42,030 bases of DNA from an uncultured delta proteobacterium (GCA_903845045.1 CAIMWA010000300.1:1-42030); one strand, 5' to 3'; shown: positions 6,551 through 15,425, counted from the stretch's first letter. The notes: generated by a model not told the origin, from the sequence alone. Numbers and translations are program-made.

Positions 6551-8550
6551 CGGACCGCGGCGCGAACCCCGAGCCCGCGATCCCGTCGACGGTCGCGGGC
6601 GGACCGGGCCTCCTCGGTGCGCTGCTGAACCACGACGCAGCGTGGGTCGTCGCCATCACCCTCGCCGCCTACGCCCACCTCGCGCGAACCATGGGCGTCT
6701 CCCCGATGATCTGGGAAGACACGCTCATCGAGAACCACTTCGTCGACGAGTGCGTCGCGCACGGCCGCTGCAACGCCGTCGGCGTCGGCGCCACCATCGG
6801 CATCTATCACAGCGCAGGTTACCTCCACTGGCGCTCGCTGCTGCAGCACCTCGGCTTTCACGCCAACGGAACCTTTCTCGTGTTCCATGCCTGCAACGCC
6901 CTCGGCGTCGCGCTCGTCGCCGTGGCGGCGAAGCGCGCCGGCGGCGTCGTGGCCGCGGTCCTCGCGGTGGCGCTGATGATCGTGAACAACGGCGTCCCGA
7001 CGCAGCTCAACGTCATCTCCGACGTCGCGCCGGTGCCGTTCCTCGGCGCGGCCTTCGTGCTCCTCGCGCAGACCGCCACGCTCCGCCCGCGCCTCGCGAC
7101 GACGGCGTTGATGGGAATGCTCGCCGGGGTGCTCCTCAACTTCTACGCGACGGGGCTCCTCTGCGGCCTCTCCGCCGTCCTCGTCGCGCTGCTCATCCCG
7201 CTGCGCCGCGGGGCCCACGCGACGACGGCAGCGCTCTCCTTTGCGCTCACGGCATTCGTCATCGCGCCGCTCACCTGGATCGTCGACGCGCGCATCCTCT
7301 TCACGCGTCACGTGGGGCACTCTCCACACATCCCGCAGCGCGCGCCGCTCCTTCATTTCCAGATGGTCGTCTGGAGCACGGCGCTGCTGGCGCTCTGGGC
7401 GCTGCTCGCACGCTGGCCAGCGCTGCGACGCCGCCTCGACGTGTGCGTGCTCGTCCTCGTACCGCTCTTCGTTCCCGTGGTGATCGGGCGCGAGCTCGGC
7501 AACCTCGACCTCCAAGACAAGTACTTCGCGCACGTCCTCGGGGCGGTCGCCGCGGGCGTCGGCATCGGCGTCGCGACGCTCGGCTCCCTCGCCTTCGCGC
7601 AGCTGACACCCCGGGACCCCGAAGCGGGGGCGGCGCGGCGCATTGCCGACATCGTCGCGTGGGCGTCGTGCCTCGCGCTGCCCGCGGGGGCAGCGCTGCT
7701 GGTTCACGGGTTGCGCTGGGGCATCCAAGGTGTCGATTGGGGAGGACCGCCGCCGCCCACGCCGACGTACGGCGATCTCATGGCGGTGACGCGCCTCCTC
7801 GGTCACGACCGCGGATGGTCCTGGGCGCGGGGGTCGCTGAACCTTCGCAGCCCGAGCGAGGTGGTGCGGCGCGCCGCGTTCCGGTGGGCCTCGGGGTGGC
7901 GCTCCGACGGGGACGCGAGCGCGCTCGAGCGGGCGTACGTGCTGAAGGTCGGCAGCGAGCGGCTCCCCGCGGTGCTCCCAGTAGGCACCGTCGTGGCGAA
8001 TCGCACGCCCGGCAACGTGGTCCTCGTCGCCTCGACGTGCTCGTGGATCGATTGGCGATCGTTCCGTGTGTGCCTTCGCGCCGCGGGCAGCTCCGAGGAG
8101 CGGTGTACGGAGTCGTCGCTCCCGCAGGCGCCCGATCGCGCGATGGCCTACGAGGCAGGCATTCCAGGCATGCCGACACACGACGGCCTGGGCATCGGAC
8201 GGCAGCGCCTCACGCTCCGATTTCCGCTGCACCCGAGCGAGGCGTGCCCGGAGATGTGGGTGGCGTTGCCGCGCATCATGACGGTCTGTCCCGGCGTCAT
8301 CGCGGGGGTCCAGGGCGAGGCGTCGGAGGTCGACGGGCGCGGCGATCGGCAGGTGCGCCTGCGCTATGACGGCAACACGCACCCCGCAGCACCGCGCGAG
8401 CTCACGGTGAGCTGGGAGCTCGGCGTCCCGCAATGCTGGAACGACTTTCGCGGGTATCCGCCGTTCTTCGTCGAAGGATCGCCGGCGACGACACGCTTCG
8501 TGACGGACCTGCTGTCCGATCAGACCACCGGAGATCGCATTCGATGGTGA
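6547..8550 (+). CDS. Polytopic membrane protein with large C-terminal soluble domain
   Basis: Unrecognised protein of about 667 residues. The N-terminal 380 residues carry roughly ten hydrophobic helices in a GT-C/ArnT-like style (an early acidic WEDTLIENHFVDE loop after the first helix recalls the periplasmic Asp/Glu loop of GT-C glycosyltransferases). The C-terminal 290 residues are soluble with several Cys and Trp. The start is inferred as GTG 6547 because the first helix follows closely and the codon overlaps the upstream ORF stop; the frame is open well beyond that without coding character. Its 3' end overlaps the next gene (ATGGTGATG). Glycosyl transfer is only a suggestion from topology. 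Confidence 0.65.
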   Translation: MTDRGANPEPAIPSTVAGGPGLLGALLNHDAAWVVAITLAAYAHLARTMGVSPMIWEDTLIENHFVDECVAHGRCNAVGVGATIGIYHSAGYLHWRSLLQHLGFHANGTFLVFHACNALGVALVAVAAKRAGGVVAAVLAVALMIVNNGVPTQLNVISDVAPVPFLGAAFVLLAQTATLRPRLATTALMGMLAGVLLNFYATGLLCGLSAVLVALLIPLRRGAHATTAALSFALTAFVIAPLTWIVDARILFTRHVGHSPHIPQRAPLLHFQMVVWSTALLALWALLARWPALRRRLDVCVLVLVPLFVPVVIGRELGNLDLQDKYFAHVLGAVAAGVGIGVATLGSLAFAQLTPRDPEAGAARRIADIVAWASCLALPAGAALLVHGLRWGIQGVDWGGPPPPTPTYGDLMAVTRLLGHDRGWSWARGSLNLRSPSEVVRRAAFRWASGWRSDGDASALERAYVLKVGSERLPAVLPVGTVVANRTPGNVVLVASTCSWIDWRSFRVCLRAAGSSEERCTESSLPQAPDRAMAYEAGIPGMPTHDGLGIGRQRLTLRFPLHPSEACPEMWVALPRIMTVCPGVIAGVQGEASEVDGRGDRQVRLRYDGNTHPAAPRELTVSWELGVPQCWNDFRGYPPFFVEGSPATTRFVTDLLSDQTTGDRIRW

Positions 8551-8825
8551 TGCGAGGCGGCATCGCAGGTCTCGTGGCGCGGACGGCGCTGGTCGCCGCG
8601 CTCGTCGTCGCGGGTCGTCCGTTGCGCGCGCAGACCGCGTGGGACGAGGCGCCGCTGCACCGCGTCGTGGCGGTGCCGGCGGAGCGCCCGCTGGAGTCGT
8701 CGACGCTCTCCCGCGGCGAGGCGCTCGGCATCGGCGCACTTCAATCGCTGATCATGGGCGCATCGGTGCTCTTCGCCCTCTTCGGACTCGCTCCGCGACG
8801 CGACACGACACCTCCCGAGGAGTGA
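8544..8825 (+). CDS. Small membrane protein with two hydrophobic segments
   Basis: 93 residues: a signal/anchor helix (about 6-25, ending RAQTAWDE, possibly a signal-peptidase site after RAQ) and a second helix near 61-80 (LGIGALQSLIMGASVLFALFGL), then a short charged tail. The ATG at 8544 overlaps the stop of the membrane protein upstream by 7 nt and has GGAG about 11 nt ahead, so the two are probably translated together and may form a complex. No family recognised. Confidence 0.65.
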   Translation: MVMRGGIAGLVARTALVAALVVAGRPLRAQTAWDEAPLHRVVAVPAERPLESSTLSRGEALGIGALQSLIMGASVLFALFGLAPRRDTTPPEE

Positions 8826-8840
8826 ACGCTTCCGACACCC

Positions 8841-10322
8841 TCACCGATCCGTCACGTCGAGGTCGAAGGGGTAGTTCACCGTCACCACCTCGTCGAAGGC
8901 CGGGAACTGCCAGCGTCGCACGGCGTCGGCGATGCACGGGCCGACCGCCGCGGCGCCGGTGCTGTCGTCCATCGTTCGCGCCGAGAGCACCCTGCCGTCG
9001 ACGGCGGTGACCCAATGGATCGTCACGCGACCGTGGGCGTCGGGCACGTCGCGAAGCGCGGTCTCGTAGCAGCGGCGCACCTGCCCGAGGTTCCGGAGCA
9101 CCACGCGACGAATTGCGGCGGAGTCCATCGACGCGCGCACGCTGGCGCCGCAGCCCTCGGTGGCGGTCCCGTCGGCACGGCGTTCGGAGCACGTGCGCGG
9201 CGGCGAGGCGACCGACACCCGCACCCCGATGCTGTGGCCGAAGGTGCCGAAATTGCCGTCCCCGCAGCCGCATGCGCCGCCCTGTCCGATGCCCTGACCG
9301 CTCCCGTCGTCGGTGCCGTGACCGCGGGTGCGCATGCGCCCGAGGCCCACGAGCCCTTCGCCCGAACCGCCGCCGCCCCAGCCCGTTCCGACGAGGCCGA
9401 TGCCCGCGTAGCCCCGCGCATCGCCGACGGCGGTGCCGTACATCGTGCCCGTCGCGTGGGCGTCGTCGTCGACGCCCGGCAGCATCGGCGCGCTCGCGCC
9501 CCCGACCGCCCCGAGCGCCGCGAAGATGCCGCGCCGTGCGACGAAGGCCCTCGCATCGTTCGCCGTCGTCTCGTCCCGTGCGGGACCGCGCCGCGGCGGC
9601 GTCGACCACCTGCGCGAAGCCCTCGGCGCGTGCGTCGACCCCGACGATCCCTCGTCGCCCGCGGCGCGAAGTCCCGTTCCGCCCTCGGGGCCGCCGTCGG
9701 GCTCGGGGTGCGTCGGTGCATGGGCCATCGCCGCGACCCACCGCACGCGCTCCTCGCCCGAACGGCGCCCGGGGTCTTCATCGTCGCGCACGAGCCGATC
9801 GTCGACGTCGAGGCCGCGCGCCCAGCGTCCCGCGGCGATGGCGAAGCCCAAGGCGAGCACCGTTACCAGCCCGAACAGGCGATCGATGCGACGCGCCGGC
9901 AGCCGCGCCGCGACCGGGACGTGGCGCACGACGTAGCGCATCTCGCCGTGCTCGATGAACGCGCTGGCCTCCCGCGGCAGGACGAAGCTCCCGGCGCCAA
10001 CGTCCGTCGCAGCGGGGTACGCGACGACGGCCCGGGCGTCCATCGGCGGCGTCACCCGACCGACGCTCCCGACGTGCTCGACGAGGACGTGTTCGCCGGC
10101 GTCCATGGCGGGGTGCACGAAGGCGTGGGCGCTCGGGTCCGTGCGTCCCTTCGCGACGAGCACGAAGCGCTCGCCGGCGCGCAGGTGGGCGACGACCAGC
10201 GGCCCCGCGTCGCCCCACGACACGACCACCTCGACGACCGTGGCGATGCGCGCGTCTCGCGGCGACGGCAGCGGCGCGGACCGGTACACGGGAGACGGCA
10301 AGAGCCCCTGGATGTCGTTCAC
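8841..10322 (-). CDS. AgmX/PglI C-terminal domain protein (TonB-like energy-coupling tail)
   Basis: 493 residues. Residues 1-145 form a soluble domain with no recognised family; a single membrane helix spans about 148-165; residues 285-375 are a Gly-rich segment (GTGWGGGGSGEGLVGLG) ending in CGCG; residues about 385-493 match the AgmX/PglI C-terminal domain (IRRVVLRNLGQVRRCYE, then VRRWQFPAF). In myxobacteria such proteins are tied to gliding or to TonB-like envelope functions. Orientation of the large N-terminal domain relative to the helix is unusual for a TonB. GTG at 10322 is well supported by AGGAGG 9 nt upstream. Confidence 0.8.
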   Translation of the reverse strand: MNDIQGLLPSPVYRSAPLPSPRDARIATVVEVVVSWGDAGPLVVAHLRAGERFVLVAKGRTDPSAHAFVHPAMDAGEHVLVEHVGSVGRVTPPMDARAVVAYPAATDVGAGSFVLPREASAFIEHGEMRYVVRHVPVAARLPARRIDRLFGLVTVLALGFAIAAGRWARGLDVDDRLVRDDEDPGRRSGEERVRWVAAMAHAPTHPEPDGGPEGGTGLRAAGDEGSSGSTHAPRASRRWSTPPRRGPARDETTANDARAFVARRGIFAALGAVGGASAPMLPGVDDDAHATGTMYGTAVGDARGYAGIGLVGTGWGGGGSGEGLVGLGRMRTRGHGTDDGSGQGIGQGGACGCGDGNFGTFGHSIGVRVSVASPPRTCSERRADGTATEGCGASVRASMDSAAIRRVVLRNLGQVRRCYETALRDVPDAHGRVTIHWVTAVDGRVLSARTMDDSTGAAAVGPCIADAVRRWQFPAFDEVVTVNYPFDLDVTDR

Positions 10323-10397
10323 GCGGCGGTGCCTCCTGCACGGACAGACAGCGCGCGCCGGCGAGAGTTCCCACGAAGGGCACGGGGCGACCCCGGA

Positions 10398-11465
10398 TCA
10401 CCCCAACGCCAGCCGCGGCCCCTCGTCGAGCACCAGCTCGCGCTCGGGCCAGCGCAGCGCCGCGAGGTGGCTGCGCCAGCCGCCGGTGCGCCCCTCGGCC
10501 CGCTCGCGGTACCGCGCCCCGGCGCTGAAATCGACGCAGAACGCGTTGCTCCGCGCGCCCAGCCAGGACTGCGCCGAAGCGCCGCGAAAGAGGTCCGGCT
10601 CGCCCTTCGAGTACGCCGCCCGGGCGCTCCCGTCGGACCAGCGCCAGTAGTGTCCGAAGACCACCGGCACGTCGTCGCGGTAGTCGTCCCACCAGCGCAC
10701 GCGGTCCGTCATGCGCCACGCGCCACCCGCGAAATACGGCCGCTCGGCGAGGGTCTCGAGGCCCGACGTGAGCACGCGCAGCGGGTTGCCGCGCTGCCAC
10801 AACGCGTCGCTGCGCCCCACCGCCTCGAGCAACGGCGGACGCTCCTCGCGCTGCCGCAGCGCCGCGCCGTAGCGCTCCATCTCCAGCGCGCGCTGGGCCT
10901 CGAGGGCGTCGAGCTCCGCGCGCAGCGCCGGCGTCGTTCGGTCCGACCCGTGGATCACCTCGGGCTCCTCGCCGGCGAGGTCGTCGCCGAGACGCTCCAG
11001 CGACGGCCCATCCCACACCGCGTGCACCACCCGCAGGTCGTCGCGCGCGAGCCCCACGGGCAGCTCGCGCAGGAACGCCAGCGCCTCGTCGCGCACCGCC
11101 GCCGGCATCGGCGCCGACGCCGCGAACTCGCCCCGCGCCCGGTCGTGGTCGCCGTCGAAGAACCACCCGTTGCCGTGCTTGCGCGACCCGCGCAGCAGGT
11201 TGACCTCGTGGTTGCCGAGCACCGCCTGGGCGCGCCCCTCGGCGCACAGCCCGCGCACCGCCGCGAGCACGCCGGGGCTGTCGGGGCCGCGGTCGCAGAG
11301 GTCGCCGACGAACACCAGGCGACGGCCCTCGGGGTGCGCGCCGCGGGCGTCGTAGCCGAGCGTGCGAAGCAGGCCGTGCAGCGCGCCGAGCTCGCCGTGC
11401 ACGTCGCCGATGACGTCGAGCGGTCCGTCGAAGAGCGGCTGCAGGTACGGCGTGCGTCGTGCCAT
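10398..11465 (-). CDS. PPP-type metallophosphoesterase (ApaH/PrpE/calcineurin-like)
   Basis: 355 residues with the full PPP signature: GDVHG near 20-24, GDLCDRGPDS near 54-63, GNHE near 84-87, a late GH (FGHYWRW) and a following Asp/Phe block. These bind two metals and hydrolyse phosphoesters; relatives are diadenosine tetraphosphatases and protein phosphatases, so the substrate is open. Three Ser/Thr kinases elsewhere in the window make protein dephosphorylation conceivable but give no direct link. The middle (150-260) is longer than in ApaH and carries a Glu/Arg-rich helix. ATG 11465 chosen because the first strand follows at once. Divergent from an acyltransferase. Confidence 0.87.
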   Translation of the reverse strand: MARRTPYLQPLFDGPLDVIGDVHGELGALHGLLRTLGYDARGAHPEGRRLVFVGDLCDRGPDSPGVLAAVRGLCAEGRAQAVLGNHEVNLLRGSRKHGNGWFFDGDHDRARGEFAASAPMPAAVRDEALAFLRELPVGLARDDLRVVHAVWDGPSLERLGDDLAGEEPEVIHGSDRTTPALRAELDALEAQRALEMERYGAALRQREERPPLLEAVGRSDALWQRGNPLRVLTSGLETLAERPYFAGGAWRMTDRVRWWDDYRDDVPVVFGHYWRWSDGSARAAYSKGEPDLFRGASAQSWLGARSNAFCVDFSAGARYRERAEGRTGGWRSHLAALRWPERELVLDEGPRLALG

Positions 11466-11538
11466 CGTCGCCCGCCGCGCGGGCCCCCCGATGATGCACC
11501 GGACCGGCCCTCGCGGGGAGCAACTCCGCGCGCGATGG

Positions 11539-11569
11539 TTGACAGCCGCCCCCCGGCCGAAGGTACACG
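11539..11569 (+). promoter_or_regulatory. Probable promoter of the acyltransferase gene
   Basis: A consensus TTGACA at 11539-11544 is followed 17-19 nt later by ggtacacg as a weak -10, about 15-20 nt ahead of the ATG at 11585. Confidence 0.4.
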
Positions 11570-11584
11570 CCTCGCACCCGCCCG

Positions 11585-12655
11585 ATGACCCCGAAGCCCC
11601 GGCCACGGTATGTGCTCGTCGACGCCGTGCGCGGCATCGCGGCCTGCGCGGTCATGCTCTACCACTTCACCGGCGGCGACCTGCGCCCCGGCCTCACGCA
11701 GCTCTTCGGCGCGCGGGCGCTCGAGGTCTGCCACCATGGGTGGCTCGGCGTGCAGGTGTTCTTCGTGCTGTCGGGCTTCGTCATCGCCCACACCATCGGC
11801 GACCGCGACATCTCCGCCGGCGACGCGCTGCGCTTCGCCCTGCGCCGCCAGGTGCGCCTCGACCCGCCCTACTGGACCTCCCTCGGCATCTCGCTCTTCA
11901 TCCCGTGGTTCACACGCTTCCTCGGCTTTCGCTACCGCATGAACCCGCCGCTGCGCGCCATCGCCGCGCACGTCTTCTACCTCCAGGACCTGCTCGGCGT
12001 GCGCGCCATCCAGCCCGTGTACTGGACCCTCGCCATCGAGGTGCAGTTCTACATGGCCTTCGTGATGGCCCTGCTGCTGCTGCGCCCGGTACCCGCCTTC
12101 GCCACGCGCTGGCTCGTGCTCGCGTCGGGCCTCGCCTCCCTCGACGCCGGCATGCACTGGCGCTTCCTCGGCGGCTGGTTCATGCCGCACTGGTACCTCT
12201 TCGTGCTCGGCGCCGCGACGCTCTGGACGGTGCAGCGCAAGCTCCCCCTCGCGCTGCACGTCGGCCTCGCGCTTTACACGGCCTGGTATGGCATCGAGAG
12301 CGGGCGCCTCGAGCCGCTGGCCGGCGCCATCACGTCGCTGACGCTCGTCTTCGCGGGGCGCACCGGCGGCCTCGAGCGCTGGCTCGGGTGGCGCTGGATC
12401 CAGTTCCTCGGCCGCATCTCCTACGGCGTCTACCTGCTGCACCCGCTGGCCGGCGCGCAGGCCCGCTGGCACGAGGGCGTGAAGGTCGACGTCACGCACG
12501 GACCGGGCGCCCTCGCGGTGCTCCTCTCGGCCATCGCCCTCACCATCGCGGCGTCGTGGGCGCTGCACGTCCTCGTCGAGGCGCCGGCGATGCGCCTCGC
12601 GGGGCGCATCCGATGGTGGCACGGCGACCCGGCCCGCGCCGTCACTGCTCCGTGA
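11585..12655 (+). CDS. Acyltransferase 3 family membrane protein (OafA/YrhL-like)
   Basis: 356 residues with about ten membrane helices. Family marks: VDAVRGIAACAVMLYHF at 12-28 with the catalytic-type His in the first helix, HGWLGVQVFFVLSGFVI near 51-67, and RISYGVYLLHPL near the C-terminus. These enzymes move acetyl or other acyl groups onto sugars, peptides or lipids at the membrane. No SGNH domain is attached. Neighbours give no sugar pathway. The last 14 bp overlap, tail to tail, with the lipoprotein gene on the other strand. Confidence 0.9.
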   Translation: MTPKPRPRYVLVDAVRGIAACAVMLYHFTGGDLRPGLTQLFGARALEVCHHGWLGVQVFFVLSGFVIAHTIGDRDISAGDALRFALRRQVRLDPPYWTSLGISLFIPWFTRFLGFRYRMNPPLRAIAAHVFYLQDLLGVRAIQPVYWTLAIEVQFYMAFVMALLLLRPVPAFATRWLVLASGLASLDAGMHWRFLGGWFMPHWYLFVLGAATLWTVQRKLPLALHVGLALYTAWYGIESGRLEPLAGAITSLTLVFAGRTGGLERWLGWRWIQFLGRISYGVYLLHPLAGAQARWHEGVKVDVTHGPGALAVLLSAIALTIAASWALHVLVEAPAMRLAGRIRWWHGDPARAVTAP

Positions 12656-13394
12656 CGCTCAGCTCGAAGGCGCCCTGCGAGTCCCAGATGTCGTGCGTCG
12701 CGTGGAGGAACCCCGCCACGACGATGAACACCGGCACGCCCGCGGTGACCGCCGCGTCGGTGATGAACGTCGACGCGTGGTCCCGCGGCGGGTCGCCGGT
12801 GTCGTCGTTGCACCCGAGGGACCTCGCGCCGCCGTCGAGCGGCAGGCACGCGCTCAGCGCGAAGACCACCGTGTCGAGGCGCGCGTCGGTGCCCATGGCG
12901 TTCGTGCTCACGCGCAGCGTCGTCGTGCGCCGCGGCACGTAGCGGTACGCGACCTCGTAGCCCGCGTAGCCCACGGCGCAGGCCGACGGCAGCACCGTCA
13001 TGGCCCCCGCTGCGCGGTTGTCGCCGTGCACCGTCGTGGTGTCGCCCACGCGCGTCCCGAGGGCGTCGAGGTCGCGCTGCACGCCGGGCGCACACGGGAA
13101 CCACGGCGGCGCGTCCACCGGCACGTCCGTCGCGGCGTCGAGGCTCCCGTCGGCGAACGCATCCGCAGTCGCGTCCCGCGTCGCGTCGACGCTCCCATCG
13201 ACGGACGCATCGCTCGCTGCATCGACCGCAGCCTCGCTGCGCGGCGCGTCGGCGACGACGTACGCGGCGGTGTCCGTGGTCGTCGAGACGTCCTTCACGG
13301 TCACGTCGCGCGCGCCCGCGTCGCCCCACGGCACCGAGGGAATGCCCTGCCCCGCGCAGCCGGCCAGCGCCGCCGTCAGCGCGAGCGCACGCAC
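12642..13394 (-). CDS. Lipoprotein with Asp/Ala linker and PPC-like domain
   Basis: 250 residues starting at GTG 13394. A very short signal ends in lipobox LAGC (Cys13). Residues about 22-95 are an Asp/Ala/Val-rich linker with repeats such as DGSVDA and DASVDG. The C-terminal domain (about 100-250) resembles the pre-peptidase C-terminal (PPC) fold: paired Cys, a SLGCNDDTGD segment and VPVFIVVAGF, matching the last domain of the large lipoprotein at 34449-36359. The start overlaps the end of the amidohydrolase gene by 19 nt, so translation is probably coupled. Likely surface-exposed; function unknown. Confidence 0.75.
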   Translation of the reverse strand: MRALALTAALAGCAGQGIPSVPWGDAGARDVTVKDVSTTTDTAAYVVADAPRSEAAVDAASDASVDGSVDATRDATADAFADGSLDAATDVPVDAPPWFPCAPGVQRDLDALGTRVGDTTTVHGDNRAAGAMTVLPSACAVGYAGYEVAYRYVPRRTTTLRVSTNAMGTDARLDTVVFALSACLPLDGGARSLGCNDDTGDPPRDHASTFITDAAVTAGVPVFIVVAGFLHATHDIWDSQGAFELSVTEQ

Positions 13395-14545
13395 GCGAGG
13401 TTCCCGCTGAAGATCAGGGCGTCGAGGGCATGGGAGCGCTCCACGCCGGCGAGGGCCTCGGCGCCGAGGTCGACGACGGTGTCCGCATCCCACGACGTCT
13501 GCGTGCCCGCGAGGGACGCGTCCCAGCCGCACGCCTGCGCGCCGTGCACGCTGCCCTCGACGAGCAGCTGCTCCGCGAGCGTGCGCCCCTCGGCGCCCGC
13601 GAAGGTCACGCGCCGGCGCAGCCGCAGCCGCTCGTGGGCCTCGAGCGCGCGCATCTCCTCGAGGGGATCGGTCACCACGTGCGAGTCGATGCCCACGCAG
13701 AGCCGCACGCCCGCGTCCCGCAGCGCGGCGAGGTCCGTCAGGCCGTCGCCGAGGTCGCGCTCCGTCGTCGGGCACGCGCACACGAAGGCCCGCGCCTGGC
13801 CCAGCAGCCGCGCCTCGTGTGCCGCCAGGTTCGTGCCGTGCACGCCCACGAAGCGCGCGTCGAGGACCCCGAGATCCGCGAGGAGCTCCACGGGGCTGCG
13901 GCCGTACTCCGCGAGGCACTCCTCGACCTCGCCGACGACCTCGGCCACATGCATGTGGAACGGCATCGCGTGCGCCGACGCGTAGGCATGCATCGCCGTG
14001 ATCCACTCGGCCCGCACCGCGCGCACCGAGTGCGGCGCCACGCCGACGCGCACCCGCGGGTCGTCGCCCCACCGCGCGCGCAGCGCCTCGACGTCGCGCA
14101 GCACGTCGTCGACGTCGGCATCGCTGAAGCGCCGCTGCGCCCCCTCGGGACCGCGACCCGCCCCCGCCCGCGCGTACGCCACGCGGAGCAACGTCACCCG
14201 CAGCCCCTCGGCGAGCGCCGCGTCGACGACGAGGTCCGCGAGCAGCGTGCGCTGCGCGTAGGGCTCGCCGCCGGGCTGATGGTGCACGTAGTGGAACTCG
14301 CCGACGCACCGCACGCCCGCCCGGTACAGCGCGCGGAACGCCCGTCGCGACACCGCGGCGATGGACTCCGGGTCCAGCGCGTCGGCCGCGGCGAACATCG
14401 CGTCGCGCCAGGACCAGAACGTTCCCGTCTCCGTCGGCGCGCGCTGCGTGTGGCCGCGGAGGCCGAACTGGAACGCGTGCGAGTGCGCGCTCACCCAGCC
14501 GGGGAGCACGAGCCCGTCGCCCTCGAAGCGCTGCAGCGGACGCAC
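13376..14545 (-). CDS. Amidohydrolase, formimidoylglutamate deiminase-like (HutF)
   Basis: 389 residues of metal-dependent amidohydrolase. HutF-like segments: PGWVSAHSHAFQFGLRG at 15-31 followed by FWSWRDAMF, PHS at 171-173, FHMHVAE at 196-202, VGVHGTNL at 233-240, CPTTERDLGDG at 258-268 and GIDSHV at 285-290. Zinc ligands H21, H23, H199, H236 and D287 are in place. HutF turns N-formimino-glutamate into N-formyl-glutamate in histidine breakdown; no other hut gene is here. It lacks about 50 residues of the usual N-terminal beta domain. The GTG start is supported by TAGCGT 7 nt upstream, so this looks like a real short form. Another deaminase substrate is possible. Confidence 0.75.
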   Translation of the reverse strand: MRPLQRFEGDGLVLPGWVSAHSHAFQFGLRGHTQRAPTETGTFWSWRDAMFAAADALDPESIAAVSRRAFRALYRAGVRCVGEFHYVHHQPGGEPYAQRTLLADLVVDAALAEGLRVTLLRVAYARAGAGRGPEGAQRRFSDADVDDVLRDVEALRARWGDDPRVRVGVAPHSVRAVRAEWITAMHAYASAHAMPFHMHVAEVVGEVEECLAEYGRSPVELLADLGVLDARFVGVHGTNLAAHEARLLGQARAFVCACPTTERDLGDGLTDLAALRDAGVRLCVGIDSHVVTDPLEEMRALEAHERLRLRRRVTFAGAEGRTLAEQLLVEGSVHGAQACGWDASLAGTQTSWDADTVVDLGAEALAGVERSHALDALIFSGNLACVRSR

Positions 14546-14552
14546 CGCCGCG

Positions 14553-14558
14553 ACGCTA
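14553..14558 (-). promoter_or_regulatory. -10-like TAGCGT, 7 nt before the amidohydrolase GTG
   Basis: TAGCGT with a 7-nt gap to the GTG at 14545, the leaderless geometry seen elsewhere in the window. It lies in the 72-bp gap behind rplI. Confidence 0.45.
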
Positions 14559-14617
14559 GCACGGAGCCGCGGCGCGACGGTCTGCGAGGTGGAGTGGAGA
14601 GAGGGGAGCGGGGACGA

Positions 14618-15085
14618 TCAGGACGACGACTTGGCGTCGGCGACGACGTTCACCTTGAAGGTCGCGGAGACCTCCGGGGCGAGCTTCGCCGTGACTTCGT
14701 AGGTGCCGGTCGCGCGGATCGTGTCGACGGTGAGCTTCTTGCGGTCGATGTCGAAGCCCGCGCCCTTGAGCGCCGCCTCGATGTCCTTGTGCGTCACCGA
14801 GCCGTAGAGCTTGCCCTCGCCGCCCACGGTGCGGGAGACGGTCAGCACCACCGCCGAGAGCTTCGTCGCGAGCGACGCCGCGTCGGCGCGGAGCTTCGCG
14901 GCCTTCTCCGAGGCGACCTTCTTCTGGTGCTCGAAGCGGGACACGTTGCCCTCGCTCGCCGCGAGCGCGAAGCCCCCGGGGAGCAGGAAGTTGCGCGCGT
15001 AGCCCGAGGCCACCTTCACCACGTCGCCGCCCTTGCCGAGCTTCGCAACGTCGCGCTGCAGGATCACATGCACGGTCTTGCTCAT
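14618..15085 (-). CDS. rplI: 50S ribosomal protein L9
   Basis: 155 residues. The N-terminal rRNA-binding domain shows the L9 signature (VILQRDVAKLGKGGDVVKV, then GYARNFLLPGGFA), followed by the long connecting helix (about 45-75, Lys/Ala-rich) and the C-terminal domain with GKLYGSVT near 91-98. It is the last gene of rpsF-rpsR-rplI, 10 bp behind rpsR; GAGAGG precedes the ATG. A short acidic/Ser tail (DAKSSS) ends the protein. Confidence 0.98.
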   Translation of the reverse strand: MSKTVHVILQRDVAKLGKGGDVVKVASGYARNFLLPGGFALAASEGNVSRFEHQKKVASEKAAKLRADAASLATKLSAVVLTVSRTVGGEGKLYGSVTHKDIEAALKGAGFDIDRKKLTVDTIRATGTYEVTAKLAPEVSATFKVNVVADAKSSS

Positions 15086-15095
15086 CGTAGGCCTC

Positions 15096-15413
15096 TCACT
15101 TGCCCGAGGTGGTGAACGGCAGCAGGGCGATCATCCGACCCCGCTTGATCGCGCTCACCAGCGCACGCTGGTGCAACGCACACGTGCCGGAGACCCGGCG
15201 CGGAACCACCTTGCCGCGGTCGCTCAGGAAGTAGCGCAGCAGCGAGGCGTCCTTGTAGTCGATGGCTGCGACGTTCTCGACGCAGAACTTGCAGACGCGC
15301 TTGCGCCCGCCGCGGCGACGCGCCGCGATGTTCTCCGCCGCGATCTCCGCCGCGCCGCCCTCGTTGAATCCACGATCGTCGAAGGGATCGTTGCCGCCTT
15401 GGAAGCGTGCCAT
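15096..15413 (-). CDS. rpsR: 30S ribosomal protein S18
   Basis: 105 residues, longer than many S18 proteins because of an acidic, Gly-rich N-terminal extension of about 30 residues. The core is clear: CKFC near 41-44, [32 protein letters not shown], and [13 protein letters not shown]. The Cys pair plus the Cys/His of TCALH mark the zinc-binding form. AAGGAGAG precedes the ATG. It is the middle gene of the operon, 12 bp behind rpsF. Confidence 0.98.
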   Translation of the reverse strand: MARFQGGNDPFDDRGFNEGGAAEIAAENIAARRRGGRKRVCKFCVENVAAIDYKDASLLRYFLSDRGKVVPRRVSGTCALHQRALVSAIKRGRMIALLPFTTSGK

Positions 15414-15425
15414 GGTCTTCTCTCC

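Noticed and set aside
6319..8739. 806-residue open frame on the minus strand
   Set aside because: It is the antisense of the membrane protein gene; its translation is Arg/Glu/Ala low-complexity with no family, while the plus strand encodes clear membrane helices.
10398..11465. Assignment of the phosphatase as ApaH or PrpE by name
   Set aside because: Core motifs fit the whole PPP family, but the long middle insertion prevents a specific gene symbol.
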